Program-made: the position numbers and the translations under genes | Shown here: in pieces, positions 53,770 to 62,166 of the stretch | Layout of the letters: the number at the start of each line of letters is the position of its first letter | How positions within the stretch are numbered: position 1 is the stretch's first letter | Origin: Bacillota bacterium | Lineage (GTDB): Bacteria > Bacillota > Sulfobacillia > Symbiobacteriales > ZC4RG38 | Direction: 5' to 3' | Length of the DNA stretch: 64,000 nt | Assembly (NCBI GenBank): GCA_021890795.1 | Contig: JAKKUO010000007.1 | Location: 1 to 64,000 of the forward strand | The notes under the pieces: model-generated | The model's input: only the letters and a program-made list of their open reading frames with translations | Database searches by the model: none | Told to the model about the DNA's origin: nothing

Positions 53770-54780
53770 CTAGTCCACGTAGTCGAGCGGATCGACCCTC
53801 TGTCCCCAAAGGTGCACCTCATAATGGACGTGGGGGCCGGTGCTTGCGCCGGTACTGCCCACCAGGGCGACGACGTCGCCCCGCCGCACCCGGTCGCCCA
53901 CCCGGACCAGAAGCCGCTGGTTGTGGGCGTACACCGTCTGGAACCCGTACCCGTGGTCAATCTTGACCGCCAGACCGTAGCCGCCCTGGAGCCACCCGGC
54001 AAAGACCACCACGCCGTCGGCGGTGGCCCGGACCGGGTCGCCGTAGTTCGCCGCGAGGTCGACGCCCCCGTGCCAGTGGCGGCGCCCGGTGATGGGCGAC
54101 AGGCGCCACCCGTAGCCGCTGGTCACCTCGCCGGGCACCGGCAAGCCTATGGGGCGGTGGGCCAGGTACTCCACATGCTCGGCCAGGGCCTCTGCGGAGG
54201 CCTCCAGGCTGCCATAGCGCTCCTCGCTCTCCTGCTCCAGCCTGGCGAGGTCCCGGAGCACCTCGTCCGGTGCCCCCCGGCGGGCCGGAACCCCCCGGCT
54301 GGGGTAGGCGGGGAGGAGTCGCTGGCTGTGGTAGGCGTAGACCTGGGCCAGGGTGGCCGGCGGTTCCGGGGAGGCGCCCTGGGTCCCACCCCTCGGGGTC
54401 GCGGTCCGGGCGGCGCCGGCGCCCGGGTCGGAGCCGGGGGAGAGGGCATCGCCGCTCTCCAGCAGGCGCCGGACCTGTTCCTCCAGCCGGCGCAGCCGCT
54501 CGAGATTCGCTTCGATTTCCCGGGCCCGCTCCTCCATCTCCCGGAGGAGCCGGGCCTGTTCCTCGTTCTGCCGCCGGAGGCGGTCCCGCTCCTGCATCGC
54601 CGCCCGGGCTTCCTGGTAGTTGCGGGCGAGGGCCCAGACCGAGACAGACCCTGCGACGATCCCGGCCGCCAGTAGACCTGCGCAGAAGAGCAGGGCGGCC
54701 ACCGGGAGGCGCAGGCTGACGGTACGCCGCCCGGTCCCGGGTACGATGATCACGGTGAGGTGCTCGTCGTGCCCGGACAC
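53770..54780 (-). CDS. M23 metallopeptidase with membrane anchor and coiled coil
   Basis: 336 aa from GTG 54780. A short cytoplasmic part, one membrane helix (VAALLFCAGLLAAGIVAGSV), a coiled coil (RDRLRRQNEEQARLLREMEE, then EANLERLRRLEEQVRRLL), a Pro/Gly linker and a C-terminal M23 domain with zinc ligands HGGVD and HVHYE. Probably a peptidoglycan endopeptidase steered by the downstream bactofilin. Similar layout to LmdC and MepM. Confidence 0.92.
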   Translation of the reverse strand: MSGHDEHLTVIIVPGTGRRTVSLRLPVAALLFCAGLLAAGIVAGSVSVWALARNYQEARAAMQERDRLRRQNEEQARLLREMEERAREIEANLERLRRLEEQVRRLLESGDALSPGSDPGAGAARTATPRGGTQGASPEPPATLAQVYAYHSQRLLPAYPSRGVPARRGAPDEVLRDLARLEQESEERYGSLEASAEALAEHVEYLAHRPIGLPVPGEVTSGYGWRLSPITGRRHWHGGVDLAANYGDPVRATADGVVVFAGWLQGGYGLAVKIDHGYGFQTVYAHNQRLLVRVGDRVRRGDVVALVGSTGASTGPHVHYEVHLWGQRVDPLDYVD

Positions 54781-54954
54781 CCCCTCTCCCTCCTTTCGCG
54801 CCGGAGCGGGTACCGGGGGCCGGCCCGGCGGGTGGGGCCAGCCTCGCCCGGGATGGGTGGGTCCGGGATCCGGTGACAAAGCAACCAGGTGGAAACCAGA
54901 TGGCAAGAGCAGCGTCTTCTATTCGCCTCGCCGGAGCCAGTTTCCTCCCGGCAG

Positions 54955-54998
54955 CAGAAAGGCCCGCCACCCCGGAAGACTCCGGGCTGGCGGGCCTC
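54955..54998 (-). terminator. intrinsic terminator of the DUF4446 gene
   Basis: Outer stem AGGCCCGCCA/TGGCGGGCCT with an inner CCGG pairing, followed by TTTCTG on the minus strand, 20 bp after the stop. Confidence 0.8.
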
Positions 54999-55017
54999 AG
55001 GGCCTGGGACCCGGGGG

Positions 55018-55521
55018 CTAGCCACGCCCCTCCCGGCCCAGGGCTCTGGCAATGGCGAGCCGCTCCTCCTCGGTCAGGGGATAGTTGGAGGTCCCCTGGT
55101 GGACAGGCTTGGCAAAGATCCGGGATTCGGTGCGCCCGTAGAGGCTGGAGAGGACCACCCCGTTGCCGTTACCGTCCAGGAGGGCGACGGCAAAGCTCAG
55201 GTCGCTGCCCACCTCCGGAAAGGCCTGGAACCGGACCACCCCCACGTGCTGGACATACCCCGGGGCCTGCCGCTCCAGGGCGTCGAGCCGGCGCCGGCCG
55301 TCGGCGAGGCGACGCTCCAACTCCTCCAGCCGCGCGCCGGCGGCCAGGAGCATCTCCTCCAGGTTCTCCGGCGGCGCGCCGCCCAGCACGGCCCGGAAGC
55401 GCCGGTGCTGTCTGGCGGCCCATACCCAGTGGATCCCGGTCAGGACCACCGCGGCGGACGCCAGGGCCAAGGCCGTGAGGGAGAGGACCTCGGTGGTCAG
55501 GAAACGATCGGTCAGCGGCAA
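55018..55521 (-). CDS. DUF4446 family protein
   Basis: 167 aa from TTG 55521, 8 nt after GGAGG. One membrane helix (LSLTALALASAAVVLTGIHWVW), a coiled coil (LEEMLLAAGARLEELERRLADGRRRLDALE) and the C-terminal DUF4446 domain (VGVVRFQAFPEVGSDLSFAVALLDGNGNGVVLSSLYGR). Often found next to parAB in Firmicutes. Function unknown. Confidence 0.88.
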   Translation of the reverse strand: MPLTDRFLTTEVLSLTALALASAAVVLTGIHWVWAARQHRRFRAVLGGAPPENLEEMLLAAGARLEELERRLADGRRRLDALERQAPGYVQHVGVVRFQAFPEVGSDLSFAVALLDGNGNGVVLSSLYGRTESRIFAKPVHQGTSNYPLTEEERLAIARALGREGRG

Positions 55522-55597
55522 GAATCGCGCCTCCTCCAGGTGGACAGGGTAGAGGGGGTGAAGAAGAAAGGGGGGATGGGCCGGTGGGCCTCCTGGG

Positions 55598-56305
55598 CTA
55601 GAGCCCCAGGTACTTGAGAGGATCCCAGGTGGCGAGGGGAACGGCGATGACAAGAGCTGGAAGCAGGTTGGCCACTGGGATCGCTGCCGCGCCGGTCATG
55701 CTGATACCGATGGCCAGGACCAGCAGCCCGCCCACCGCGCCGATGGCCGCGAGGGCCGCAGGGTTCAACACCGCGGCCACCGCTCCCGCCGCCAGGGTCA
55801 GGGTTCCCTGGTAGAGGAGGACAGGCACCGCGGTCAGCATCACCCCGGGGCCGACCGCCGAGGCGAAGATCGTCGCGGTAACCCCGTCCAGCACCGCCTT
55901 CGCAAAGAGAATCCCCGGGTCGCCGTGGAGCCCGTCCTGGAGAGCGCCGGTGATGGACATCGCGCCCACACAGAAAAGCAGGGAGAGCCGGACCAGGGTG
56001 CGGCCGAGTTCACCGCCGACACCGCCGAACCGGGCTTCCCACCTGGCGGCCAACCGGTGGAGTCTGCCCTCCAGGTCACCCAGTTCCCCCAGGGCGGTTC
56101 CCAGGGCCAGGGAGAGGAGGCTGAGGAGCAGCACCCGGTCGTCGGCAGGCCAGGCCATCTTCAGGCCGATCAGGATCACCCCTAGCCCCAGGGCCCGCAG
56201 GATCCCATCCCGCACCCGGTCCGGCACCCGGGGCACGACCAGGCCGCCCAGGAGGCCGCCCAAGAGGATCGCCCCTGCGTTCACCAGCGTCCCGATGCCG
56301 GTCAT
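55598..56305 (-). CDS. DUF554 family membrane protein
   Basis: 235 aa, six to seven membrane helices. IGTLVNAGAILLGGLLGGL at the start and LLFCVGAMSITGALQDGLHGD match the DUF554 (YdfK/YqgA) family. Function unknown, possibly transport. Immediately after the parB region and before the DUF4446 gene. Confidence 0.9.
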   Translation of the reverse strand: MTGIGTLVNAGAILLGGLLGGLVVPRVPDRVRDGILRALGLGVILIGLKMAWPADDRVLLLSLLSLALGTALGELGDLEGRLHRLAARWEARFGGVGGELGRTLVRLSLLFCVGAMSITGALQDGLHGDPGILFAKAVLDGVTATIFASAVGPGVMLTAVPVLLYQGTLTLAAGAVAAVLNPAALAAIGAVGGLLVLAIGISMTGAAAIPVANLLPALVIAVPLATWDPLKYLGL

Positions 56306-56404
56306 CTGCTTGCCTCCATCGCCGCGGGACTCCCGTCAGGGGGCAGGCTGTCACTGCCAGGGCCTGTCCTTCCGGGGCACAGCTGTCGCGGTTCCACTGC
56401 GTCG

Positions 56405-56418
56405 GTTCCACGTGGAAC
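56405..56418. promoter_or_regulatory. parS site 1
   Basis: GTTCCACGTGGAAC, a perfect palindrome matching the ParB-binding parS core (GTTTCACGTGAAAC in Bacillus, with C/G at position 4). Confidence 0.88.
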
Positions 56419-56456
56419 ATCCTCCGGAGCATCTAATTCCGGAGCATCTGCTCCGC

Positions 56457-56472
56457 TGTTCCACGTGGAACA
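56457..56472. promoter_or_regulatory. parS site 2
   Basis: TGTTCCACGTGGAACA, a perfect 16-bp palindrome, 52 bp from site 1, both just after the parB stop. Confidence 0.92.
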
Positions 56473-56536
56473 CCCGGGCCGCACCAGCCGTCCCCCAGGG
56501 CCCCAGCCCGCCCGGCGCCCGGAACCGTCCCGCCAG

Positions 56537-57439
56537 CTATACGTGAAACGGCCCCGGCGGCCGCCCCGGGCCCAGGGGCTCCTGCCCGGTGCCCATGATC
56601 AGATCGTAGATCCGGGCCAGGTCCTCGTCGCCGTAGAAGGCGATCTCAATCTTGCCCCTTGGCTGACCCGGGAGAATCCGGACCGGTGTTCCGAGCCGTT
56701 CCCTGAGGGCGGCTTCCAGGGCCATCAGGTCCGCATTCCGGCCGGCCCCGTCCTTCGCCTCCCGGGGGCTGCGGTGGCTCCGGCGCCGGCCTTCCCGGGC
56801 GATCAGGGCCTCCAGCTGCCGGACCGACAGCTGCTCCCGCTCCACCCGGTCCGCCAGCCGCACCTGTTCCCCGGGATCCGACAGCCCCAGCAGCACCTTG
56901 GCGTGACCCACCGAGAGGGTGCCCGCGGCGATCCGGCTCCGGACCGGCTCCGGCAGGTTGAGGAGCCGCAGGGTATTGGCGATCTGCGACCGGCTCTTCC
57001 CCAGCCGCCGGGCCAGTTCCTCCTGGGTCAGGTGGAACTCCTCAATCAGCCGCCGGTAGGCCTCCGCCTCTTCCAGGGGATTCAGGTCTTCCCGTTGGAG
57101 GTTTTCGATCAGGGCGATCTCCATCACCTGGGCCGGGGTCAGGTCCCGGACGATGGCCGGAATCCGGTCCAGGCCGGCCATCTGGGCGGCCCGCCACCGG
57201 CGCTCCCCGGCCACCAGTTCGTAACCCGACTCCACCGGCCGCACCAGCACCGGCTGAACCACCCCGTGCTCCCGGATGGAGGCAGCCAGCTCCGCCAGTT
57301 TGGCCTCATCGAAGGCCTGCCGGGGCTGGTGGGGATTCGGCCGGATCTGGGCCACCTCGATCTCCTGGACGTTCTCCTTCTCCTCGGAACTCTCCGGTAT
57401 CAGGACCCGCAGCCCCTTACCCAACCCTCTCCTGGACAC
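56537..57439 (-). CDS. parB: chromosome-partitioning protein ParB
   Basis: 300 aa from GTG 57439 (GGAGG 10 nt upstream); a TTG nearby is possible. CTPase/parS-binding N-domain with LVAGERRWRAAQMAGL and ALIENLQREDLNPLEEAEAY, HTH LTQEELARRLGKSRSQIANTLRLL, and the C-terminal dimerisation domain. Overlaps parA by 23 bp. Three parS sites flank the operon. Confidence 0.96.
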   Translation of the reverse strand: MSRRGLGKGLRVLIPESSEEKENVQEIEVAQIRPNPHQPRQAFDEAKLAELAASIREHGVVQPVLVRPVESGYELVAGERRWRAAQMAGLDRIPAIVRDLTPAQVMEIALIENLQREDLNPLEEAEAYRRLIEEFHLTQEELARRLGKSRSQIANTLRLLNLPEPVRSRIAAGTLSVGHAKVLLGLSDPGEQVRLADRVEREQLSVRQLEALIAREGRRRSHRSPREAKDGAGRNADLMALEAALRERLGTPVRILPGQPRGKIEIAFYGDEDLARIYDLIMGTGQEPLGPGRPPGPFHV

Positions 57440-58208
57440 TCTGCATGACCTCCTCCGCCAGTTCCCGGTAGCCCTCGGCTCCCCGGGACTTCGGGTCGTA
57501 GAGGGTGATGGGCAGACCGTGGCTTGGCGCCTCACTCAGACGGACATTCCGCACGATGACCGTCCGGTAGACCTTGCCCCGGAAGAGCGGGTGCTCCTTG
57601 ACGCTTTCCGCGACCTGGATGCTCAGGTTGGTCCGGCCGTCGAACATGGTCAGGAGCACGCCCTCGATCTCGAGGGTGGGATTGAGGTTCTCCCGGACCA
57701 GGCGGATGGTGTTGTGGAGGAGACTCACCCCTTCCAGCGCGTAGTACTCGCACTGGACCGGAATCAGGACCGAGTCCGCCGCGGTGAGGGCGTTGACGGT
57801 CAAGAGGCCCAGGGAAGGGGGACAATCGATCAGGATGAAGTCATACCGGTCCCGAACCGGGGCCAGGGCCTTCTTCAACCGGGTCTCCCGGGAGATCAGG
57901 TTGACCAGTTCGATCTCCGCACCCGCCAGGTCGATGGTGGCCGGCGCCACCCACAGCCCGGGCACCTGAGTGGCGAGGCAGACCTCGGTCAGGGGCGTCC
58001 CCCGGACCAGGACGTCGTAGACCGACACTTCCAGCTGGGTCCGGTCGATGCCCAGCCCGCAGGTCAGGTTCCCCTGGGGATCCACATCCACCAGCAAGAC
58101 CTGCTTCCCGGCCTCGGCCAGGGCCGCCCCGAGGTTGATGGCCGTCGTAGTCTTGCCCACGCCTCCTTTCTGGTTGGCGATGGCGATCACCCGCCCCACA
58201 TCCCCCAC
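57417..58208 (-). CDS. parA: chromosome-partitioning ATPase ParA (Soj)
   Basis: 263 aa. Deviant Walker A KGGVGKTTTAINLG, Walker A' VDVDPQGNLT and Walker B FILIDCPPSLGLLT. It forms ATP-dependent dimers on the nucleoid that move ParB-parS complexes and affects DnaA. GTG start; further GTG codons nearby leave the start open by a few residues. Confidence 0.97.
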   Translation of the reverse strand: MGDVGRVIAIANQKGGVGKTTTAINLGAALAEAGKQVLLVDVDPQGNLTCGLGIDRTQLEVSVYDVLVRGTPLTEVCLATQVPGLWVAPATIDLAGAEIELVNLISRETRLKKALAPVRDRYDFILIDCPPSLGLLTVNALTAADSVLIPVQCEYYALEGVSLLHNTIRLVRENLNPTLEIEGVLLTMFDGRTNLSIQVAESVKEHPLFRGKVYRTVIVRNVRLSEAPSHGLPITLYDPKSRGAEGYRELAEEVMQSVQERVG

Positions 58209-58291
58209 CCCCTCTCGGGATCCAAGGCTATGCTTTCACACCGGCACTGATTTCGCCGTCACTGGAGGCTCTCCCTCCCGGATCCGGTCTC

Positions 58292-58307
58292 TGTTCCACG
58301 TGGAACA
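58292..58307. promoter_or_regulatory. parS site 3
   Basis: TGTTCCACGTGGAACA, identical to site 2, 84 bp upstream of parA. A half-site TGTGGAACA follows at 58315. The stretch 58370-58450 also has repeated CCCATCC words of unknown meaning. Confidence 0.92.
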
Positions 58308-58437
58308 CCCATCCTGTGGAACACCCGCCGGCTCCCCGACCACGTGCCGCCGCACCGGAACCGGCCCGACGCCAACGCCCATGCCCATCCAATGCCATGC
58401 CCATCCCAAGAGAGCCGAGGCCCCATCCCAAGGGAAG

Positions 58438-58474
58438 AGGCCCGGGCCCATCCACAGGGGACGGGCCCGGGCCC
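58438..58474 (-). terminator. possible terminator after rsmG
   Basis: 11-bp stem GGCCCGGGCCC with a 13-nt loop, followed on the minus strand by TCTTCCCTTGG. Stem strong, T-run poor. Confidence 0.5.
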
Positions 58475-58476
58475 TC

Positions 58477-59220
58477 TCACAGCGGCCGCTTCTCCGGCAC
58501 CCCCGGGCGCCGGGGATAGGCCGCCGGGGTGGGCCGCACCTTGGTCACCTCCACCAGCAGCCGCTCCCCGGCCCCCTCCGGCAGCGCCACCTCCCACAGC
58601 CCGGTCACCTCGCCCCCGAGGGTCGCCAGGGCCTGGGCAGCCTCCTCTACCTCTCGCCGGCCACCCGGTCCTTTCAGGGCTACAAACCGGCCGCCGACCC
58701 GGACGAAAGGCAAACAGAACTCCGCCAGCACCCGCATCTCCGCCACCGCCCGCGCCGTGACCAGGTCGAAGGCTTCCCGATAGCCGGGCCGATGCCCCCA
58801 CTCCTCCGCCCGGCCCCAGAGCACCTCCACCCCCTGGTCCCCCGGCCAGAGGACTCCGCACAGGTGTTCCAGGAACCGGCACCGCTTCTGCAGCGCGTCC
58901 AGAAGGGTGAGCCGCACCCCCGGGACCAGGAGCCGGACGACCACCCCGGGAAATCCCGCCCCGGTGCCGACGTCCAGCACCCGCATGCCGGGGTCGACCG
59001 GCACCCGGCCGACGAGGGCTGCGCTGTCCAGGGTGTGCTTCACCACCATCTCCCCGAGGTCGGTAATCCCGGTCAGGTTCACCCGCCGGTTCCAGTCCCG
59101 CACCTCCTCGAGATGCCGGAGGAGTGCCGCCAGCCGCACCGAATCCCGGGCCGCCTCCTGCCCCGGGGCGCCAGCCAGCGCGACCAGCCCCCTCCGCAGC
59201 ACTTCCAGGTGTTCCTCCAT
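58477..59220 (-). CDS. rsmG: 16S rRNA (guanine-527-N7)-methyltransferase
   Basis: 247 aa. WNRRVNLTGI at the start and the SAM motif VLDVGTGAGFPGV, then TARAVAEM. Methylates G527 of 16S rRNA. In most Firmicutes mnmE and mnmG lie between jag and rsmG; here they are absent and rsmG follows jag after 73 bp. Confidence 0.96.
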   Translation of the reverse strand: MEEHLEVLRRGLVALAGAPGQEAARDSVRLAALLRHLEEVRDWNRRVNLTGITDLGEMVVKHTLDSAALVGRVPVDPGMRVLDVGTGAGFPGVVVRLLVPGVRLTLLDALQKRCRFLEHLCGVLWPGDQGVEVLWGRAEEWGHRPGYREAFDLVTARAVAEMRVLAEFCLPFVRVGGRFVALKGPGGRREVEEAAQALATLGGEVTGLWEVALPEGAGERLLVEVTKVRPTPAAYPRRPGVPEKRPL

Positions 59221-59263
59221 CGGTCCACCCCTTCGCGGATGACGATGGCCCCACCGGCCGATG

Positions 59264-59294
59264 CAAAAGCCCCGCAGCCGGAGGCTGCAGGGCC
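59264..59294 (-). terminator. intrinsic terminator after jag
   Basis: 11-bp stem with one mismatch (GCCCTGCAGCC/GGCTGCGGGGC), 3-nt loop, then TTTTGC on the minus strand. It ends the rpmH-to-jag operon, so rsmG needs its own promoter. Confidence 0.82.
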
Positions 59295-59926
59295 TAACGG
59301 TGACTCGGCTGCCGTCGGGGCACCAGCACCACCCGCCGGTGGGGCTCCTCTCCTTCGCTGACGGTGGTCACATGGGGATGTCCGGCCAGGGCCAGGTGGA
59401 TGATCCGGCGCTCCTGGGCCGGCATCGGTTCCAGGGCGTACCGCTGCCCCGTCCGCCGCACCCGCTCCGCCAGCCGCCGGGCCAGGCGCTGCAGAGTCTC
59501 TTCCCGGCGCTGCCGGTATCCTTCCACATCCAGCAAGATCCGAGGCCCCGGCTCCACCTTGTTCGCCACCGCGTTGGCGAGAAACTGGAGGGCATCGAGG
59601 GTCTGCCCGTGGCGGCCAATCAGCACCCCCATGTCCCGCCCGGCGAGGGTCACCCGGAGATACCCCTCCGCCTCCTCCGCCTGGATCCGGGCCTCGACCC
59701 CCATGGCCCGACAGACCTCCCGGAGAAACCGCTCCACCCGCTCCGCACGGGTCTCCCGGACCGTCACCCGGACCAGCGCCCTCCGGGCACCTAGGAGGCC
59801 AAAGAGGCCGGGCCTCCCTTCGTCCAGCACCTCCACCTCGACCCGGGCACGGTCCACCCCCAGTTCCGCCAGGGCGCTCGCTACCGCTTCGTCGACGGTC
59901 CGGCCGCTCCTCTCCACCGACCTCAC
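59294..59926 (-). CDS. khpB: RNA-binding protein Jag/KhpB
   Basis: 210 aa: Jag N-terminal domain (RTVDEAVASALAELGVDRARVEVEVLDEGRPGLFG), KH domain with GRDMGVLIGRHGQTLDALQFL and R3H domain (ERRIIHLALAGHPHVTTVSEGEEPHRRVV). It regulates RNA linked to wall growth and sporulation. Start overlaps the yidC stop by 4 bp. Confidence 0.95.
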   Translation of the reverse strand: MRSVERSGRTVDEAVASALAELGVDRARVEVEVLDEGRPGLFGLLGARRALVRVTVRETRAERVERFLREVCRAMGVEARIQAEEAEGYLRVTLAGRDMGVLIGRHGQTLDALQFLANAVANKVEPGPRILLDVEGYRQRREETLQRLARRLAERVRRTGQRYALEPMPAQERRIIHLALAGHPHVTTVSEGEEPHRRVVLVPRRQPSHR

Positions 59927-60588
59927 TTCGCAGCCGCCTCCTTCTTGGGCTGCAACGCCGGGAACCCCGGGTAGATGGCCTGCTGGACCAGGCCCACGAG
60001 GGTGGTCACTAGCCAGTACAGGGCCAGCCCGGCGGGGTACTTGGTGGTAAACCAGGTAATCAGCACCGGCATGAAGTAGGTCATCATCCGGGCGTTGGGA
60101 TCCGCGGTGTTGCTTGGCATCGACAGCCAGCTCTGCACAAAGGTGACGAGCCCCGAGAGCAGCGGCAGGCGGTACCAGACATCCGGCTGGTTCAGCACGA
60201 TGCTGGTGCCAAAGAGGGTAGGCGTGATGGGATTGCCCTGCAGGTCCACGTACTCAAAGTTGTACAAAACCCGGAAAATCGCCCACAAAAATGGCATCTG
60301 AATGAGAAGCGGCAGGCACCCGGAGAAGGGGTTCACCCGGTGCTCCCGGTAGAGGTTGACCATCTCCTGCTGAAACTTTTCTGGCTCAGACTTGTACTTC
60401 TCCTGCAGCTCCTTCACCTTGGGCTGTAGTTCCTGCATCCGCTTCATGCTCTTCATCTGGTACATGTACAGGGGGGCCAGCAAGGCCCGGATGGCCACGG
60501 TTAGCAAGATGATGGCCAGGGCATAGTCGCCGGTCACCCGGTACAACCAGGCCAACCCCTGGCTCATGAGCTGCTCCAGTAGATTCAA
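59923..60588 (-). CDS. yidC: membrane protein insertase YidC/OxaA
   Basis: 221 aa, short Gram-positive form without a lipoprotein signal: the first helix starts at the N-terminus (YALAIILLTVAIRALLAPLYMYQMKSMKRMQELQPKVKELQEKY). Arg33-like residue in VAIRALL is the conserved positive groove residue. Inserts proteins into the membrane alone or with SecYEG. Confidence 0.96.
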   Translation of the reverse strand: MNLLEQLMSQGLAWLYRVTGDYALAIILLTVAIRALLAPLYMYQMKSMKRMQELQPKVKELQEKYKSEPEKFQQEMVNLYREHRVNPFSGCLPLLIQMPFLWAIFRVLYNFEYVDLQGNPITPTLFGTSIVLNQPDVWYRLPLLSGLVTFVQSWLSMPSNTADPNARMMTYFMPVLITWFTTKYPAGLALYWLVTTLVGLVQQAIYPGFPALQPKKEAAAK

Positions 60589-60615
60589 CCCCGGACAACC
60601 TCCCTGCGCTACCCT

Positions 60616-60837
60616 TTACGGAACCGGGTCGTACCCACCCGGGTGGAAAGGATGGCACCTGAGGATGCGCCGCACCGCCAACCAGCCGCCCCGGATCACG
60701 CCATACCGCTCCACCGCCTCCAGGGCGTACTGCGAACAGGTCGGGTAAAAGCGGCACGTCGGTCCCCCCTTCAGCGGGGAGAGCACCACCTGGTAGAACC
60801 GGATCGCCAGGACAGCCACCCGCCGCAGTGCCATCAC
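60616..60837 (-). CDS. yidD: membrane protein insertion efficiency factor YidD
   Basis: 73 aa. The full UPF0161 pattern [33 protein letters not shown] and [15 protein letters not shown]. Start overlaps rnpA (ATGA). Between rnpA and yidC as usual. Confidence 0.97.
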   Translation of the reverse strand: MMALRRVAVLAIRFYQVVLSPLKGGPTCRFYPTCSQYALEAVERYGVIRGGWLAVRRILRCHPFHPGGYDPVP

Positions 60838-61268
60838 GCCTTTGCTTCGCCTCCCGCCGGTCGCTGGGCCTCGGTCCGACCCCTGCCCGACTGTCCCTTT
60901 GCCCCCAGCAGGGCCCGGACCCGCGGGTCTTTCTCCTTCAGAAATCCGGCCCGGCGAAACAGTTCGGCGGTCTTCCGCAACAGCTCCGAAAAGGGCATGT
61001 CCAGCGCCGGCCTCCGGGCAATCACCACAAAGGCCCCGCCCCCCTTGATCACGGGCCAGAGGAGCCGCACCGCCTCCCGCAACCGCCGCTTGGCCCGATT
61101 CCGCACCACGGCAGAACCCAACTTCTTGCCTACGGCGAAGCCCACCCGGGACTCCGGGGCCCTCGTCCGCACCGCGTAAAGCACCGCGGCCTGGTTGGCG
61201 ACGGAGCGGCCCTCTTCATAGACCCGCACAAACTCCCTCCGGGTTTGGATCCGATACCGCCGTTTCAC
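60834..61268 (-). CDS. rnpA: ribonuclease P protein component
   Basis: 144 aa from GTG 61268. RNR motif in [15 protein letters not shown] and [10 protein letters not shown]. It binds the RNase P RNA for pre-tRNA 5' processing. The C-terminus after FLKEKD is a basic extension of about 25 residues. The frame continues to 61412, but that part is the rpmH-rnpA spacer. Confidence 0.95.
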   Translation of the reverse strand: MKRRYRIQTRREFVRVYEEGRSVANQAAVLYAVRTRAPESRVGFAVGKKLGSAVVRNRAKRRLREAVRLLWPVIKGGGAFVVIARRPALDMPFSELLRKTAELFRRAGFLKEKDPRVRALLGAKGQSGRGRTEAQRPAGGEAKA

Positions 61269-61379
61269 GGATTGCCACCGCCGCTGGAAAGCGGCATCCT
61301 CTGGCGTTCCTCCTCTGGGCCCCACCCGTGGGCCCCTTTTGCAGATCCCCCTGTCGGGGACCCCATCTCCCCATCTATG

Positions 61380-61408
61380 AAAAAAGGCCGCGGCAAAGGT
61401 CCGCGACC
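61380..61408 (-). terminator. intrinsic terminator between rpmH and rnpA
   Basis: 8-bp stem GGTCGCGG/CCGCGGCC with one G-U pair, followed by six T on the minus strand. It immediately follows the rpmH stop and would reduce read-through into rnpA. Confidence 0.82.
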
Positions 61409-61543
61409 TCAAACGGTCAGCCGCTTCCGACCCTTCAGCCGCCGGGCCCGCAGCACCTTCCTACCGGCCTTGGTCCGCATCCGCTTGCGAAACCCATGGG
61501 TCCGCTTCCGGCGTAGGTTGTGCGGTTGGTAGGTCCGCTTCAC
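61409..61543 (-). CDS. rpmH: 50S ribosomal protein L34
   Basis: 44 aa: starts [20 protein letters not shown] and ends LKGRKRLTV, the invariant L34 pattern. GTG start at 61543 with GGGGGTGA upstream. Its own promoter lies 41 bp upstream. L34 is far more abundant than RnpA, consistent with the terminator between them. Confidence 0.98.
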   Translation of the reverse strand: MKRTYQPHNLRRKRTHGFRKRMRTKAGRKVLRARRLKGRKRLTV

Positions 61544-61583
61544 GCCCGTTCACCCCCATTGGCCCGAAAAAGACACACCCGCA

Positions 61584-61613
61584 ATGATAGCCGAGCACGG
61601 TTTTCACTGTCAA
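61584..61613 (-). promoter_or_regulatory. sigma-A promoter of rpmH
   Basis: Minus strand TTGACA (perfect), 18-bp spacer, TATCAT. Confidence 0.85.
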
Positions 61614-61964
61614 GTTTGTCCGCCGTCCCCCGGCGTCCGGCCCAGGGCTCAGCCCGGGCCCTCCAATCCCGACCTCCATGCCAGACCTGAGTCCCTTACC
61701 TCACAAATACCCGATGGTCTGCTGCCGGTGCAACCCCACCCTTCCTCCTTCCCCCCATCGCCGGCTATCCCCAATTTCCACACCCCCCGGCAGCCAGGGG
61801 GATCCGGCTCCAACCCTCTCTACAACCCGGTTTCAAGCCTTCTGCACATCTTCACACACACCTTTCCCACAGGCCCCAGCCCTGTCCACAGCCTTTCCAC
61901 CTGGTTTCCACTTCTTATCCCCAGCGCAGGGCCCCTTCTGTCCACCGAGGAGCAGCACCGGTTG

Positions 61965-61993
61965 TTGATAACTCCTGGCCGATTTGCTAAGAT
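61965..61993 (+). promoter_or_regulatory. sigma-A promoter of dnaA
   Basis: TTGATA, 17-bp spacer ending TGC, TAAGAT. The leader of about 165 nt carries two perfect DnaA boxes, so DnaA should repress its own gene. Confidence 0.78.
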
Positions 61994-62166
61994 GAACTGT
62001 ACAGCCCGACCACTCTCGTGCTCCCGGGCACGAGGTGGCCAGGCTCAAATCGTTTTATGCACACCTTGTGGATAATGATGTGAACAACCTGTTGATACTG
62101 TCCCGCCAACCGTCTGCCCCTCCGGGGGGTCTCAACTCCCTGTCCTGCCGAGGAGGCTGCTTCCCT

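Larger units (their letters stand above)
61544..62166. other. oriC: oriC part 1: rpmH-dnaA intergenic region
   Basis: 623 bp without a gene. DnaA-box candidates: TTTCCCACA 61863, CTGTCCACA 61882, TTATCCCCA 61915, perfect TTATGCACA 62055-62063 and perfect TGTGGATAA 62067-62075 (inverted). The region is much richer in C on the plus strand than its surroundings (61640-61920). It contains the rpmH and dnaA promoters. Confidence 0.85.

Noticed and set aside
58370-58450. Repeated CCCATCC words between parA and rsmG
   Set aside because: Irregular spacing and imperfect copies; could be chance in C-rich DNA, so not listed as a separate repeat.
61584-62075. 163-aa plus-strand frame before dnaA
   Set aside because: Covers oriC; Pro/Ser-rich translation typical of non-coding C-rich DNA, and it contains DnaA boxes and promoters.
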